Below, piece after piece: positions 23,449-32,162 of a stretch of DNA of 64,000 nucleotides. The notes under the pieces were generated by a model. The model saw only the letters and a list, made by a program, of their open reading frames with translations. It was not told where the DNA came from and ran no database searches. Every line of letters begins with the position of its first letter. Position 1 is the stretch's first letter. A program made the translations under genes and the position numbers. Source of the stretch: UBA2136 sp047635695 (GTDB taxonomy: Bacteria > Pseudomonadota > Alphaproteobacteria > UBA2136); the NCBI GenBank assembly GCA_047635695.1, contig JBLILN010000007.1, forward strand, positions 1 to 64,000, written 5' to 3'.

Positions 23449-24141
23449 TTGTTTTTATTATGTGCTCTTGTTATGTTTGCGCCGTCCATTACTTACTATG
23501 TCGCTTACTATATTGTGGCACCAAATTACTTGGTGAAGGAAGCTAAAATTTTAGGCAAAGAAGTTGATATCCTAAACGCTGAACTGTTAACCTTGCGTGC
23601 CGATAACGAAAATTATAAAATTAACAATGATCTTTTAAAGGCAGAAGGTATCACCGCACGTGATCAATTGGCCGAAATTACAACCCGCATTGAAATATCC
23701 GAAAAGTCAAAAACAACCACGGGTGACCGTGTTCAACTTTTAGAGCAGGAAAAACTCGGTCTCGAACGTAAGCTCGCCTTTTTTGAAACATTTGTCACGC
23801 CGGACGTCGACGAAGAAGTTTTACAGTGCTTTAATATTTCATTGACGCAGCAAGGTAAAAAAATTAAATACGGCATAAACTTCCTTAAAAAAGATCAAAA
23901 AGACAAAGAACGTCTCAAAACCATCGTCAAAATGAAAGTGCTGTACGGTGCTAATATTCTAGATATGAATGAGGATACGTCATACAAGGCCGACCGTGAA
24001 GTGAAAATGGATATCACAAAAGACAGGCGCCTCACAGGTTCACTTACAGCGGACGTACCAAAGGAAGGCCTACACATTTTAGACATAAAAGCCTTCAACG
24101 ATAACAACAAAGTTATTGCACATTGTTGGAAAGCATTCTAA
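23449..24141 (+). CDS. Membrane-anchored coiled-coil protein (DUF6776-like)
   Basis: About 230 residues as given from a TTG at 23449. One membrane helix opens the protein, a coiled coil covers about 30-115 (KEVDILNAELLTLRADNENY and onward), and a compact beta-rich domain follows. This layout resembles the gammaproteobacterial DUF6776 proteins found beside bactofilin genes; the assignment is tentative. The frame stays open upstream and reads FIVLRTDRTDKGSKTFTISR just before the helix, which looks like a real cytoplasmic segment, so the start may be the CTG at 23371, which has AGGG seven bases before it. It leads a cluster with bactofilin and the gamma-carbonic-anhydrase-like gene. Confidence 0.6.
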   Translation: MFLLCALVMFAPSITYYVAYYIVAPNYLVKEAKILGKEVDILNAELLTLRADNENYKINNDLLKAEGITARDQLAEITTRIEISEKSKTTTGDRVQLLEQEKLGLERKLAFFETFVTPDVDEEVLQCFNISLTQQGKKIKYGINFLKKDQKDKERLKTIVKMKVLYGANILDMNEDTSYKADREVKMDITKDRRLTGSLTADVPKEGLHILDIKAFNDNNKVIAHCWKAF

Positions 24142-24201
24142 AGTAATAAATACTTAACGTTATATGTTGAAAACAGATATTTAAGGGAAATACAAAGCAT
24201 A

Positions 24202-24726
24202 ATGTGGCCATTTGGTAAAAAAATTAAGAAAAGTAATGTCTCTCTCGATGTCACTGAGGCACGTACAGTCGAAAGCCACTGTTTTATTTCAGGTAATATC
24301 TCTGTTCAAGGTGAGGTTCAATTTAGTGGCACATTACGTGTCGACGGACGCATTGTCGGTAAAGTTTCAAGCTACCCTAATAAAAACGGAACATTGGTTG
24401 TTAGTAAGGGGGCTTTTGTTGATGGCCCCGTTGAAACAACAAACATTATTTGTGACGGTACCATTCACGGCCGTGTTCAAGCTTCAAATAAACTCGAAGT
24501 ACGCAGCAACGGTGTCATTAATGGTGAAATGCATTACGACAAACTTTCCACCATGGAAGGGGCGCAACTTATCGGTCGCTGTCATCAAAATATTGACAAG
24601 ACACCTAAATTACAAGAAGTGGGTAGCCCTAATTTTGGTCATTCTCTCGCAACGAGAGACACGGCTCAAGGGAGCTTAAATGCCCTTGCAATAGCAAATT
24701 TAGGCAATAAAAAATCAAAATTCTAA
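24202..24726 (+). CDS. Bactofilin
   Basis: A 174-residue polymer-forming cytoskeletal protein. The central beta-helix domain spans about 25-120 with the repeated pattern HCFISGNISVQGEVQFSGTL, VDGRIVGKV and DGTIHGRVQASNKLEV. The N-terminal tail (MWPFGKKIKKS) resembles the short amphipathic membrane-targeting peptide of many bactofilins, and a disordered tail follows the helix. Bactofilins assemble without nucleotide and place envelope or peptidoglycan enzymes. The membrane coiled-coil protein encoded 60 bp upstream is a natural partner candidate; that link is inferred. Confidence 0.93.
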   Translation: MWPFGKKIKKSNVSLDVTEARTVESHCFISGNISVQGEVQFSGTLRVDGRIVGKVSSYPNKNGTLVVSKGAFVDGPVETTNIICDGTIHGRVQASNKLEVRSNGVINGEMHYDKLSTMEGAQLIGRCHQNIDKTPKLQEVGSPNFGHSLATRDTAQGSLNALAIANLGNKKSKF

Positions 24727-24742
24727 ATAAAGGTTAAACCGT

Positions 24743-25261
24743 ATGACTGTTCTTGCCTACAAAGGTGCTTCCCCTAAAATTGCGGCGGACGCTTTTATAG
24801 CAGGAGGTTCAACGGTTATTGGTGATACCGTTATCGGTGAAAAGACCAGTATTTGGTACAACGTCACTATTCGTGGTGACGTGAACACTATCCGCATTGG
24901 CAAGCACACCAACATTCAAGACGGTTCCACTTGTCATGTGTCCTATAAAACAGGGCCTTTGGTTATTGGCGACTATGTCACTATTGGCCATAACGCCATT
25001 GTTCACGGCTGTACCTTGGAAGACCATGCCTTTGTTGGTATGGGCGCTATGGTGCTAGACGGTGCTGTTGTCAGCTCGCATGCAATGCTTGCCGCGGGCG
25101 CCTTACTCACCAACAATAAGGTTGTACCGACGGGTGAAATTTGGGCAGGTAACCCCGCCAAGTTCTTCCGTAAAATGACCGACAAAGAAATGGTTTACGC
25201 CGAGTGGTCAGCCGAGCATTACGTTAAGCTGGGACAAGAACACGCTTCGATCACGGAATAA
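24743..25261 (+). CDS. Gamma-carbonic-anhydrase-like hexapeptide-repeat protein
   Basis: A 172-residue left-handed beta-helix protein of the YrdA/PaaY/CaiE group. The three zinc-ligand histidines expected at subunit interfaces are present: His65 in CHVS, His83 and His88 in GHNAIVHGC. Hexapeptide repeats run from about 15 to 130, with a helical C-terminus after AGNPAKFFRK. Whether it hydrates CO2 is not certain; many members have other or no known activity. It starts 16 bp after bactofilin and closes the cluster. A repeat copy follows its stop. Confidence 0.88.
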   Translation: MTVLAYKGASPKIAADAFIAGGSTVIGDTVIGEKTSIWYNVTIRGDVNTIRIGKHTNIQDGSTCHVSYKTGPLVIGDYVTIGHNAIVHGCTLEDHAFVGMGAMVLDGAVVSSHAMLAAGALLTNNKVVPTGEIWAGNPAKFFRKMTDKEMVYAEWSAEHYVKLGQEHASITE

Positions 25262-25292
25262 CCGCCCCTGAGCGTCTGCTTTCGTTTCGTCA

Positions 25293-25371
25293 GATGTCAT
25301 TGACTAAACGTCAACTTCCATCCTAAAAACAAAACCATCCATCTCAGTGGCGACTATTTTAACGGTGCATC
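25293..25371. repeat. Dispersed intergenic repeat, copy C
   Basis: A 79-bp copy that starts GATGTCATTG and ends AACGGTGCATC, with ends matching copies A and B. It lies directly after the gamma-carbonic-anhydrase-like gene. Confidence 0.6.
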
Positions 25372-25374
25372 AAA

Positions 25375-26308
25375 CTAGATGTTATCAATTAAATTAAGTT
25401 GCATAGATCTTTTTTTATTAGACTTTACATTGAATCTTAAATTCTCAGGTATGGCTTCGAGCTCTTCGTCATTAAAGGTATAAACATCATTAGCTATAGT
25501 CTCTTTTAGCCTGAGGGTACCATTTTTATATTCATATTTTTTTTCAATTAACACATATATATAGTCATCGTTCTCGGATTTTTTAAGTGGATATTTACCG
25601 TTAAGTACACCATTTTTAAATTGTTCATCGCCCATGGAGACAGAAATAGTTTGACCATTTTCTACATTAATTAGTTTCCACTTTTTATCATCATCAATTA
25701 TGTAGGGTGAGGCTATAATTGCATGTAATAACTCATATTCAGAATCTGCAGGCTCTATCAAGTCTTTGATAACTATATGTTTAGAAAAATATTTACGTTC
25801 AATAGAAATCCTGTGCGAGTAAAGCCTATAGCTTTATTTTCTTTATTGGTTATGCAGGAATTAAAAAAATCACTTTTTGATTTAAGGGATTTATCATAAT
25901 TACCATACTTCATATACTTATCACGTAAAGGGGTGTTGGGCTCATTCATGAATGCATTAACTATGTCCTTTACGGCTTTAGCTAAATTTTTAGCTTCATT
26001 TTCAGGTTTAAGTCATTGGTTGTTAATTCTTTATGAAATGCCTTGTACGAGTCACTTTCTAGTATACTTATGGCGGTGTCAACAGCTTCTGTGGTACACT
26101 ATAGAATTGCACCAAGGTGGAATAGTATTTTAAACGAACCATCTGTGCTGGGGATAATTTGAAGTTCTAAGGGTAAGCTTCCGTCAAATATTTTATCATT
26201 TAATTCGGTAACAAGTGTATCAAGTGCTTTAACTCCAGTTAATAATTCAGCAGTGGAAATTATATGTTGTGGTACGTTTAGGTGTAAGACTAATTCTTCA
26301 CTTTGCAT
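25375..26308 (-). pseudogene. Broken gene, unknown function, about 310 codons
   Basis: Three same-strand pieces read as one former protein. The 5-prime piece (26308-26099) runs MQSEELVLHLNVPQHI to LFHLGAIL and a TAG. Reading on in the same frame gives CTTEAVDTAISILESDSYKA. A frameshift near 25995 leads to KPENEAKNLAKAVKDIVNAF and onward. A second frameshift near 25810 leads into IERKYFSKHIVIKDLIEPAD and the intact 3-prime piece (25761-25375), which ends MQLNLIDNI. One stop plus two frameshifts argues for true decay rather than sequencing error. No family recognised. It lies downstream of tolB, with a terminator between. Confidence 0.75.
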
Positions 26309-26404
26309 TGTGATATCCCTTTATAAAAAATTCTATATGTAAGGTATACCAAAAAGAAGTGTGATGTGCAACAATTACAACTGTTTACGCATATAAAACC
26401 AAAG

Positions 26405-26430
26405 AGCGCCTGAGCTGAGACTCAAGCGCT
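26405..26430 (-). terminator. Probable terminator of the tol operon
   Basis: Nested stem AGCGC-C-TGAG...CTCA-A-GCGCT with a six-base loop, followed on minus by a modest T-rich tail. Confidence 0.6.
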
Positions 26431-26454
26431 GGTGGGGTTAAAACGCCACGGTGG

Positions 26455-27807
26455 CTATTTTAGTAGTGGTGACCAAGCGGGGTCGGAAGCGTCCATCGGT
26501 GTTTTAAGTTGGCGCTCGTTGTAGCCTGTGATGTCAATCGTATATATCTTCGTGTGGTCGCCCATTTGACGAGAGAAGATAATCACACGGCCGTTAGGTG
26601 ACCAAGTTGGTGACTCATCGAGGAAGCTTTCAGTCAACTGACGCATTTCATTGCCTTGCGGGTCAATCACAGCGATTGAAAAACGACCTTTATATGATTT
26701 TACAAAAGCAATGTTGTCGCCACGTGGTGACCAAACAGGGGCATAAAAACTGCCTTTGCCGTAGGTCAGGCGTTTTACACGGTTACCGTCGGCGTCCATA
26801 ATGTAAAGGGCAGGTGTGCCGCCACGGTTACTGTTGAAAACAATTTTCTTACCATCTGGTGAATATGAAGGGGACGTGTCAATACCACGGTGGAAAGTCA
26901 AACGCTTCAATTTTTTCGTTGCAATGTCGAGTGAGTAAAGCTCGGGGTTACCCGCGTGGCCTTTTGTTAGTGTCATCACCAATGTTTTACCATCAGGTGA
27001 GAAACGAGGAGAACTGTTGAGCCCTTCAAAGTCGCCGACAATTTCTTGACGTCCTGTTGGTAAATCAAGCAAGTAAAGACGTGGGAAGCCGTTGGCATAT
27101 GACATATAAACGATCTTCTGCATAGAAGGGCTAAAACGTGGTGTGAGCACAAGGTGCTTACCGTCTGTCAGGCATTGGTAGTTGCCACCGTCTTGGTCCA
27201 TCACACAAAGTTTTTTCAGAGTTTTATTACCTTCTTTCTCTTCAGCAATGTGGACAATACGTGTTGTAAAGTAACCGCTTTCACCTGTGAGAGACGTATA
27301 AATGTCATCACTAATACGGTGGCCAATGTGGCGCCAGAAGTTTAGGTCTGCAGTATAGCTTTTGGCAATAATAGGTTTGTCGGTGCTGCCGTACGGGTCG
27401 TAGAGGCGAAATTCAACCTTCGCTTTGCGTGGGTTATTACCGCTTTGGATAATTTCAATATTACCCGTCATTACCGCTTCAACGTTAATTAAACGCCATT
27501 CATTCAGCAAAATACCACTGGTACGAATAGAATTACGAGATTGCAAGTGTGCCTTAGGGTCAGCCACTTTGAAGAGACCTGAGTTTTTAAGGTTATCAGC
27601 AATAATATTACGAATTTTAACACCCACATTTTGCTCATCCGTTGTTGTGCCGTCAAAGGGTACAAGTGCCGTTGGCAAAGGGTCAGCATTAGGGTCGGTG
27701 AGGTTAATACGTACGCGTGCATCTGCTTGCATGCTCATCATCACGATCAGTGAAGCGATTAAGCCTGTGTAAATTTTTTGCATCATTTTATTTTCCACTT
27801 TCTTCAT
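26455..27807 (-). CDS. tolB: Tol-Pal system protein TolB
   Basis: A 450-residue periplasmic protein of the Tol-Pal complex, which keeps the outer membrane attached and constricting during division. After the signal peptide (ending near MQADA) comes the TolB N-terminal domain, then a six-blade beta-propeller with repeats such as FSPDGKTLVMT, YSPDGKKIVFNSNRGG and WSPNGRVIIFSR. Translation may start at the ATG at 27807 or at 27786 (GGAAAA upstream, and it gives a better signal peptide). It is last in tolQ-tolR-tolA-tolB, 4 bp after tolA. The usual next gene, pal, is not here. Confidence 0.97.
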   Translation of the reverse strand: MKKVENKMMQKIYTGLIASLIVMMSMQADARVRINLTDPNADPLPTALVPFDGTTTDEQNVGVKIRNIIADNLKNSGLFKVADPKAHLQSRNSIRTSGILLNEWRLINVEAVMTGNIEIIQSGNNPRKAKVEFRLYDPYGSTDKPIIAKSYTADLNFWRHIGHRISDDIYTSLTGESGYFTTRIVHIAEEKEGNKTLKKLCVMDQDGGNYQCLTDGKHLVLTPRFSPSMQKIVYMSYANGFPRLYLLDLPTGRQEIVGDFEGLNSSPRFSPDGKTLVMTLTKGHAGNPELYSLDIATKKLKRLTFHRGIDTSPSYSPDGKKIVFNSNRGGTPALYIMDADGNRVKRLTYGKGSFYAPVWSPRGDNIAFVKSYKGRFSIAVIDPQGNEMRQLTESFLDESPTWSPNGRVIIFSRQMGDHTKIYTIDITGYNERQLKTPMDASDPAWSPLLK

Positions 27808-27811
27808 TGTG

Positions 27812-28639
27812 TTAGCCGTTCCAGTATAAATCTATTTCTTTAAAAAGTTCGTATTTGTCGCTTGGTATAGGGAAGGGTGCGGCCTTCCTTGCGGCACGTT
27901 TAAGTGAGTTATCAAGCGAGGTTGAACCCGAACTTTCTATCACTTCCAAAGACGCTAATGTACCGTCTCTGTTAATTTTTAAACGTAAAAGTAAAGCATT
28001 GCTAAACTTGGTACCTGGTGTTTTATACCAGTTACGTTCGATATGTTTTTTCAATACAGCAAGCTCAGCTTGCTCAGCCACATTGATGGTTGTTCGTTCT
28101 GTTTCTTCACCTTCAAACATCGCCGATTCTTCTGCCTTTAAGTCTTCAATAAAACTTAAAGCCTTTAAAAAGTCATCAGGGTCTTCCACCATGACAGCGT
28201 CTTTATTGGCCTCTTTGATAATGTTTTTCTTGTCAGGTGTTTTATCAAGTTTTGCAGGGCGAGACTCAGGTTTGTTTTCTACCTTTTTAGGCTCGACCTT
28301 CTTTGGTGTTTTTTCAACGACCTCTAGCTTCTTCTTGACTTTCTTCGGGTTTTTTTGAGGGATCTCTTTTACCAAGGTCGGCTTTTTAGGCTTTTCTTTC
28401 GGTTTTGGTTTAGGCTTTTCTTTTGGTTTGTTTGCGGCCTTAGGTGCGGCGCTTTGCTGTGTCTTTACAGCCTTTTGCTTTTCAACCTTGGTTGTCTTTT
28501 TGACATTTTTAGCGGCAACCAGCTTAATGGAAATAGCTTTAACTTCATTTTTAGGGAAGAATACTTCAGGCACGTTGATGAACGCGACAAAGGCCACAAA
28601 TATGTGTAGAAAGAAGGATATAAGTAAGCCTCTACGCAT
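27812..28639 (-). CDS. tolA: TolA/TonB-type energy-transducing protein
   Basis: A 275-residue periplasm-spanning protein. One N-terminal membrane helix (about 5-22), then a long Lys/Pro/Glu-rich rod (about 40-150, with runs such as KPKEKPKPKPKEKPKKP), then a compact C-terminal domain of TolA/TonB C type (IERNWYKTPGTKFSNALLLR, VIESSGSTSLDNSLKRAA). Its position between tolR and tolB identifies it as TolA. It links the TolQR motor to TolB and Pal. The rod is richer in proline than the Ala-rich helical TolA of E. coli, closer to TonB in style. Confidence 0.92.
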   Translation of the reverse strand: MRRGLLISFFLHIFVAFVAFINVPEVFFPKNEVKAISIKLVAAKNVKKTTKVEKQKAVKTQQSAAPKAANKPKEKPKPKPKEKPKKPTLVKEIPQKNPKKVKKKLEVVEKTPKKVEPKKVENKPESRPAKLDKTPDKKNIIKEANKDAVMVEDPDDFLKALSFIEDLKAEESAMFEGEETERTTINVAEQAELAVLKKHIERNWYKTPGTKFSNALLLRLKINRDGTLASLEVIESSGSTSLDNSLKRAARKAAPFPIPSDKYELFKEIDLYWNG

Positions 28640-28663
28640 TTTTTGCTCTAAGTTCCTTTAAGT

Positions 28664-29095
28664 TTATTGAGTAGGTGCTGTGACAAGGCCAACGTCGACC
28701 AAGCCTGCAGTTTGTAGTTCGCTCATTACTTCCATCACTTGGCCGTAGTCTACAGACCTGTCGGCATTGAGTAATATAGAAGCGGCTTCTTTTCTGGCAC
28801 CTCTAATGGCTTTAAGGCGTGAAGGGAGGTCACTGCGTTTAATTTTTTGCGTTTGAATAAAAATATCACCCGAAGCCTTAATGGTAATTTGAATAGGCTC
28901 TTTTTGTTCAGTGATAGGTTGGTTATCAACTTCAGGCAAATTAATTTGAACACCCTGTGTAATAAGCGGTGCTGTAATCATAAAGACAACCAATAGAACC
29001 AACATAACGTCGACGAAAGGCGTGATATTAATTTCTGCAATCGGTTGTTTTCGATATGATTTAGCCTGTGATTTACTTAAAAGTGGACCAGCCAT
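28664..29095 (-). CDS. tolR: TolR, ExbD-family motor subunit
   Basis: A 143-residue protein with a single helix (INITPFVDVMLVLLVVFMIT, about 24-43) holding the conserved proton-relay aspartate, and a small periplasmic domain with the ExbD/TolR fold (QINLPEVDNQPI onward). With TolQ it forms the proton-driven motor that energises TolA. It starts 5 bp after tolQ. Confidence 0.96.
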   Translation of the reverse strand: MAGPLLSKSQAKSYRKQPIAEINITPFVDVMLVLLVVFMITAPLITQGVQINLPEVDNQPITEQKEPIQITIKASGDIFIQTQKIKRSDLPSRLKAIRGARKEAASILLNADRSVDYGQVMEVMSELQTAGLVDVGLVTAPTQ

Positions 29096-29100
29096 AAGGG

Positions 29101-29904
29101 TTATGATGCCTCCTTTGTTTTATCAGAAGTACGGAGTTTATTTGTTGTTTTTGAAGCGCTTACAACACTTTCTTGATGTTGCCTCTCAAGCAATGTCACG
29201 AATTCAGTAACGAATGATTCAAGGCGAGCCGCGTAACGTCCAAGCTCTGTTGATAACTTGTTGTAAGCGACAACGGCAGGGATAGCGGCAAACAGTCCAA
29301 GGGCTGTTGCAAACAAGGCTTCAGCAATACCAGGAGCGACGACAGCAAGGGACGTATTTTTGGTTGCGCCAATGTCGTTAAAGGAACTCATGATACCCCA
29401 AACTGTTCCGAGTAAACCAATGAAAGGTGCAGTTGAACCGACAGTTGCAAGTACAGGCATTGAGTTTTCAAGGCGTTCGAGTTCACGGTTCATTTTGGCA
29501 CCCATGAGTTGGCGTACACGGTCGGGCACACCCACTTGTAATGTGTAATTTTTATTTTCTGTATTTTCGTCTTTTGCCTGTTCCCACTCACGCAAGCCAA
29601 TAACGTAAAGTTTAGCCATAGGGTGGTCGGTTTCTTCAGGTTTTGTGTTTTTGTATAGCTCTTCTAAGCCACGGTTGCCCCAAAAAGCTTCTTCAAAGCG
29701 CTGCGCTTTGTGACGTAATTTACGAAAAACGTTATACTTGTTGATGAGAATAGCCCATGTGACGATAGAAAGCCCTATCAGTAATAGCATAATGGTTTTA
29801 ACAAAAATATCAGCTTGTGAAAAAAGCCCCATAACCGTGAGGTCGTGCGCTGCTTGAACGGCTGTGGTTGCTGCTGATTGGATAGGTTCCGCAAGTGGTG
29901 TCAT
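29101..29904 (-). CDS. tolQ: TolQ, MotA/ExbB-family motor subunit
   Basis: A 267-residue inner membrane protein with three helices (about 35-55, 155-180 and 195-215). The ExbB/TolQ signature is clear: LATVGSTAPFIGLLGTVWGI and then LAVVAPGIAEALFATALGLFAAIPAV. The cytoplasmic C-terminus is Lys/Ser/Thr-rich and longer than in E. coli. It is first in tolQ-tolR-tolA-tolB. The thioesterase gene ybgC, often ahead of tolQ, is absent. Confidence 0.97.
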   Translation of the reverse strand: MTPLAEPIQSAATTAVQAAHDLTVMGLFSQADIFVKTIMLLLIGLSIVTWAILINKYNVFRKLRHKAQRFEEAFWGNRGLEELYKNTKPEETDHPMAKLYVIGLREWEQAKDENTENKNYTLQVGVPDRVRQLMGAKMNRELERLENSMPVLATVGSTAPFIGLLGTVWGIMSSFNDIGATKNTSLAVVAPGIAEALFATALGLFAAIPAVVAYNKLSTELGRYAARLESFVTEFVTLLERQHQESVVSASKTTNKLRTSDKTKEAS

Positions 29905-30168
29905 GTGCTTAAGAGCTCCTTCATAGTCAAAAATTACAGTTGTCCATTTATACCGACTCAGCGTTTAAATGTCCACCACGCAATGTCATACAAATGCAAC
30001 GCGCCTCCATAAATTAAACAATTTCGGTGCTTTAACGATGGTTGTTTATGTTACTTTTTTGCGTAAATTTTAATCAGAGCCTTGTAATTACACGTTAGAA
30101 GCCCTACAACTTACTTATAAATTTTTTGACACATCTTATTATTACTTTTTTTTAAAGCGAGGTTGCCT

Positions 30169-30453
30169 ATGGATAGAATAGGAATTACAAGCGCTTCACT
30201 CACTCAAACAAAAGCTTATTTGTTGGAAACTGTAAAGCAATTACAAAATTTACATAATAAAAACAATCAACGTAACACGATTGAAGTTCAAAGCGGTTAC
30301 CGTGACACAATAGATATAAATATTTTAACGCATGTGAATAATAGCCTAAGGCAAACGTTTTTAGACTTACAGTTTAAATTAAATAACCAAGGTTTAACTT
30401 TAGAGGTGCAGGCATATTGTTCGCGCTTATTCATATCCATTCGATCAACGTAA
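30169..30453 (+). CDS. Hypothetical protein
   Basis: A 94-residue soluble protein that I do not recognise. The ATG at 30169 is preceded by GCGAGG at 6-base spacing, and a terminator follows the stop, so it looks like a genuine monocistronic gene. The N-terminal half is helical and rich in Gln, Asn and Leu; no membrane segment or signal is seen. A TTG two codons earlier is the only alternative start. Confidence 0.6.
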   Translation: MDRIGITSASLTQTKAYLLETVKQLQNLHNKNNQRNTIEVQSGYRDTIDINILTHVNNSLRQTFLDLQFKLNNQGLTLEVQAYCSRLFISIRST

Positions 30454-30475
30454 AACCTCCTTTTGGAGGTTTTTT
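30452..30475 (+). terminator. Terminator
   Basis: Stem AAACCTCC-TTTT-GGAGGTTT followed by T. Confidence 0.85.
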
Positions 30476-30578
30476 GGCATGTAAAGCATAAAAATCCTAC
30501 CGAATAATGTACGAACAAAAATGTTAAATTATAAATTTGGAGCATTTACCTCACTTATTTACCTTTGTATAACGCAGA

Positions 30579-30602
30579 AAGCCCTCACTATGAGGGCTTT
30601 TT
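30579..30602. terminator. Terminator beyond the Ada-like gene
   Basis: Stem GCCCTCA (30581-30587) with TGAGGGC (30591-30597). The T-run is stronger on plus, but the gene it follows is on minus. Confidence 0.6.
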
Positions 30603-30607
30603 TATCG

Positions 30608-30859
30608 TTATATGTTTTGTTGAGACTTCCATTGCTTGTAAGTATCTTTCATACAAACGGCGCAGGGGCGGTAGTCATGATTGGTAGCGTCTTGTTCTGT
30701 AGAAAAGAAAACACGGTTTTGTGCTTTAATTTTATTTTTACCTGAAACACAGTTTAAGTGGCCGTATATTTTGCCGACTGTCCAGCCGGCGAATGTAATG
30801 TCTTTTCTCTTTATGGCCTTTAAAAGGTCATTGGTTGAAATGTTTAAGTGAAGAATCAT
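30608..30859 (-). CDS. Small Ada-type zinc-binding domain protein
   Basis: An 83-residue protein. Residues 29-70 match the metal-binding domain first seen in Ada (PF02805) and also found at the ends of some nucleases: KIYGHLNC, NRVFFSTEQDA and YRPCAVC. Probable zinc ligands are His34, Cys37, Cys66 and Cys69, so the first Cys of the Ada set is replaced by His. The domain stands alone behind an N-terminal helix. In Ada the domain takes up a methyl group from DNA phosphate, but here it could simply bind nucleic acid. GGAG precedes the ATG. Confidence 0.65.
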   Translation of the reverse strand: MILHLNISTNDLLKAIKRKDITFAGWTVGKIYGHLNCVSGKNKIKAQNRVFFSTEQDATNHDYRPCAVCMKDTYKQWKSQQNI

Positions 30860-30955
30860 AATATTGTTCTCCGAAAGATGAAGGTGTTGCTGTAAAAGTT
30901 GAGGTGATTGTATGTAATTATTATAACGAATTTATATGTTTGAGTCCATAAAATA

Positions 30956-30984
30956 AACCCATCTGCGGTTACAGATGGGTTTTA
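30956..30984. terminator. Terminator of the aldolase gene
   Basis: Ten-base stem AACCCATCTG (30956-30965) with CAGATGGGTT (30972-30981), T-rich on both strands. Confidence 0.8.
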
Positions 30985-31044
30985 TAAGTTAATACCGCAA
31001 AGCGTTTCACATAAAAGAAAAACGCTGATGGGATTAACCCGATT

Positions 31045-31060
31045 AAACGCGGTGCGTTTA
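31045..31060 (-). repeat. Stop-codon-linked palindrome, aldolase copy
   Basis: On minus, AAACGC-ACC-GCGTTT overlaps the aldolase TAA. The stem differs from the dnaB copy at paired positions on both sides, so pairing is kept. Confidence 0.65.
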
Positions 31061-32086
31061 GGCAGCTTCAAGGTCGTTTGAATACTCACCTTTGGCTGCA
31101 AGGCTGTTACACATTGCACGGTGTGTGAAAACACTTTGAGCCATTTTCCAGTTAAGCTCTTCACCCTTCCAGGCTTGTAAGGCAGCGCCTTGCAAGGCAC
31201 GGCCATATGAAAATGTGAGGGGCCAAGGGCTGTTACCTGCAGACAGTTTGTTCATTTTATCAAGGTGGCTTGTTGCTTGCTCGTCATTTTGACCACCAGA
31301 AAGGAAGACAATACCCGCAACGTCAGCTGGTACTGTTTCACTGAGTGCTTTGTATGTCCATGTGGCTACTTGGTCTTCTGTGCTGGCTGTTGGGCAGTTT
31401 TTACCCGCAATAACCATAGAAGGCTTAAGTAAGACACCAGCAAGGTGCACACCTTCCGCTTTAAGGGCTTTAAACAGTTCAATATGCGCCATGCGTACAA
31501 CTTCATCGGCACGTTCTATTGTGTGTGTGCTGCGCTCGGCGTCGTCCATTAAAACTTCAGGCTCAACGATAGGGACAATACCGGCTTCTTGACAAAGCTT
31601 GGCATATTTTGCAAGGCCTTCGGCGTTTTTAACGTAACATTCAGTTGATGGTAGTGTGTCGGTAATGCTGTAAACACTACGCCATTTAGCGAAGCGTGCG
31701 CCAAGGTCGTGGTATTCAGCAAGGCGTGCCGCTAAGCGGTCTAGGCCTTTGGTTGTTTTTTCACCATTGCCAATATCTACCAAGCCTTCGTCCACTTTAA
31801 TGCCTGGAATAATACCCATACCATGAAGCATTTCGGAGAATTTTGTACCGTCACGGCTGCTTTGGCGGAGTGTTTCATCGTAAAGAATAACGCCGCTTAC
31901 GTATTCAGATACGTCTTTAGCCGTAAAGAAGAGTTCACGCATATCACGGCGATTTTCTTCCGTGTTTTCCATGCCGATAGAGCTGAGGCGTTTACCTGCT
32001 GTGCCTGTGCTTTCGTCGGCCGCAAGGATACCTTTTCCCTTGGCAACAATAGCTTTAGCGATATTTTCGAGTTCTTGAGTATTCAT
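31058..32086 (-). CDS. Class I fructose-bisphosphate aldolase
   Basis: A 342-residue glycolytic/gluconeogenic aldolase that splits fructose-1,6-bisphosphate through a Schiff base. Lys221 in GVLLKPSMV is the Schiff-base lysine; GILAADEST near the N-terminus, the FAKWRSV segment and VEPEVL are other class I landmarks. This is the eukaryote-like class I form found in many Proteobacteria. The ATG at 32086 is preferred (GGAG upstream) over one five codons earlier. The stop codon is embedded in the palindromic element, and a terminator lies beyond it. Confidence 0.95.
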   Translation of the reverse strand: MNTQELENIAKAIVAKGKGILAADESTGTAGKRLSSIGMENTEENRRDMRELFFTAKDVSEYVSGVILYDETLRQSSRDGTKFSEMLHGMGIIPGIKVDEGLVDIGNGEKTTKGLDRLAARLAEYHDLGARFAKWRSVYSITDTLPSTECYVKNAEGLAKYAKLCQEAGIVPIVEPEVLMDDAERSTHTIERADEVVRMAHIELFKALKAEGVHLAGVLLKPSMVIAGKNCPTASTEDQVATWTYKALSETVPADVAGIVFLSGGQNDEQATSHLDKMNKLSAGNSPWPLTFSYGRALQGAALQAWKGEELNWKMAQSVFTHRAMCNSLAAKGEYSNDLEAA

Positions 32087-32162
32087 AAAGGTGAGCTCCA
32101 TCTTTTTTTATTAAAAACTGTATTTGTTCAGTATTTTAAGCGAGGTCTGCGTTTGAAGCAAG

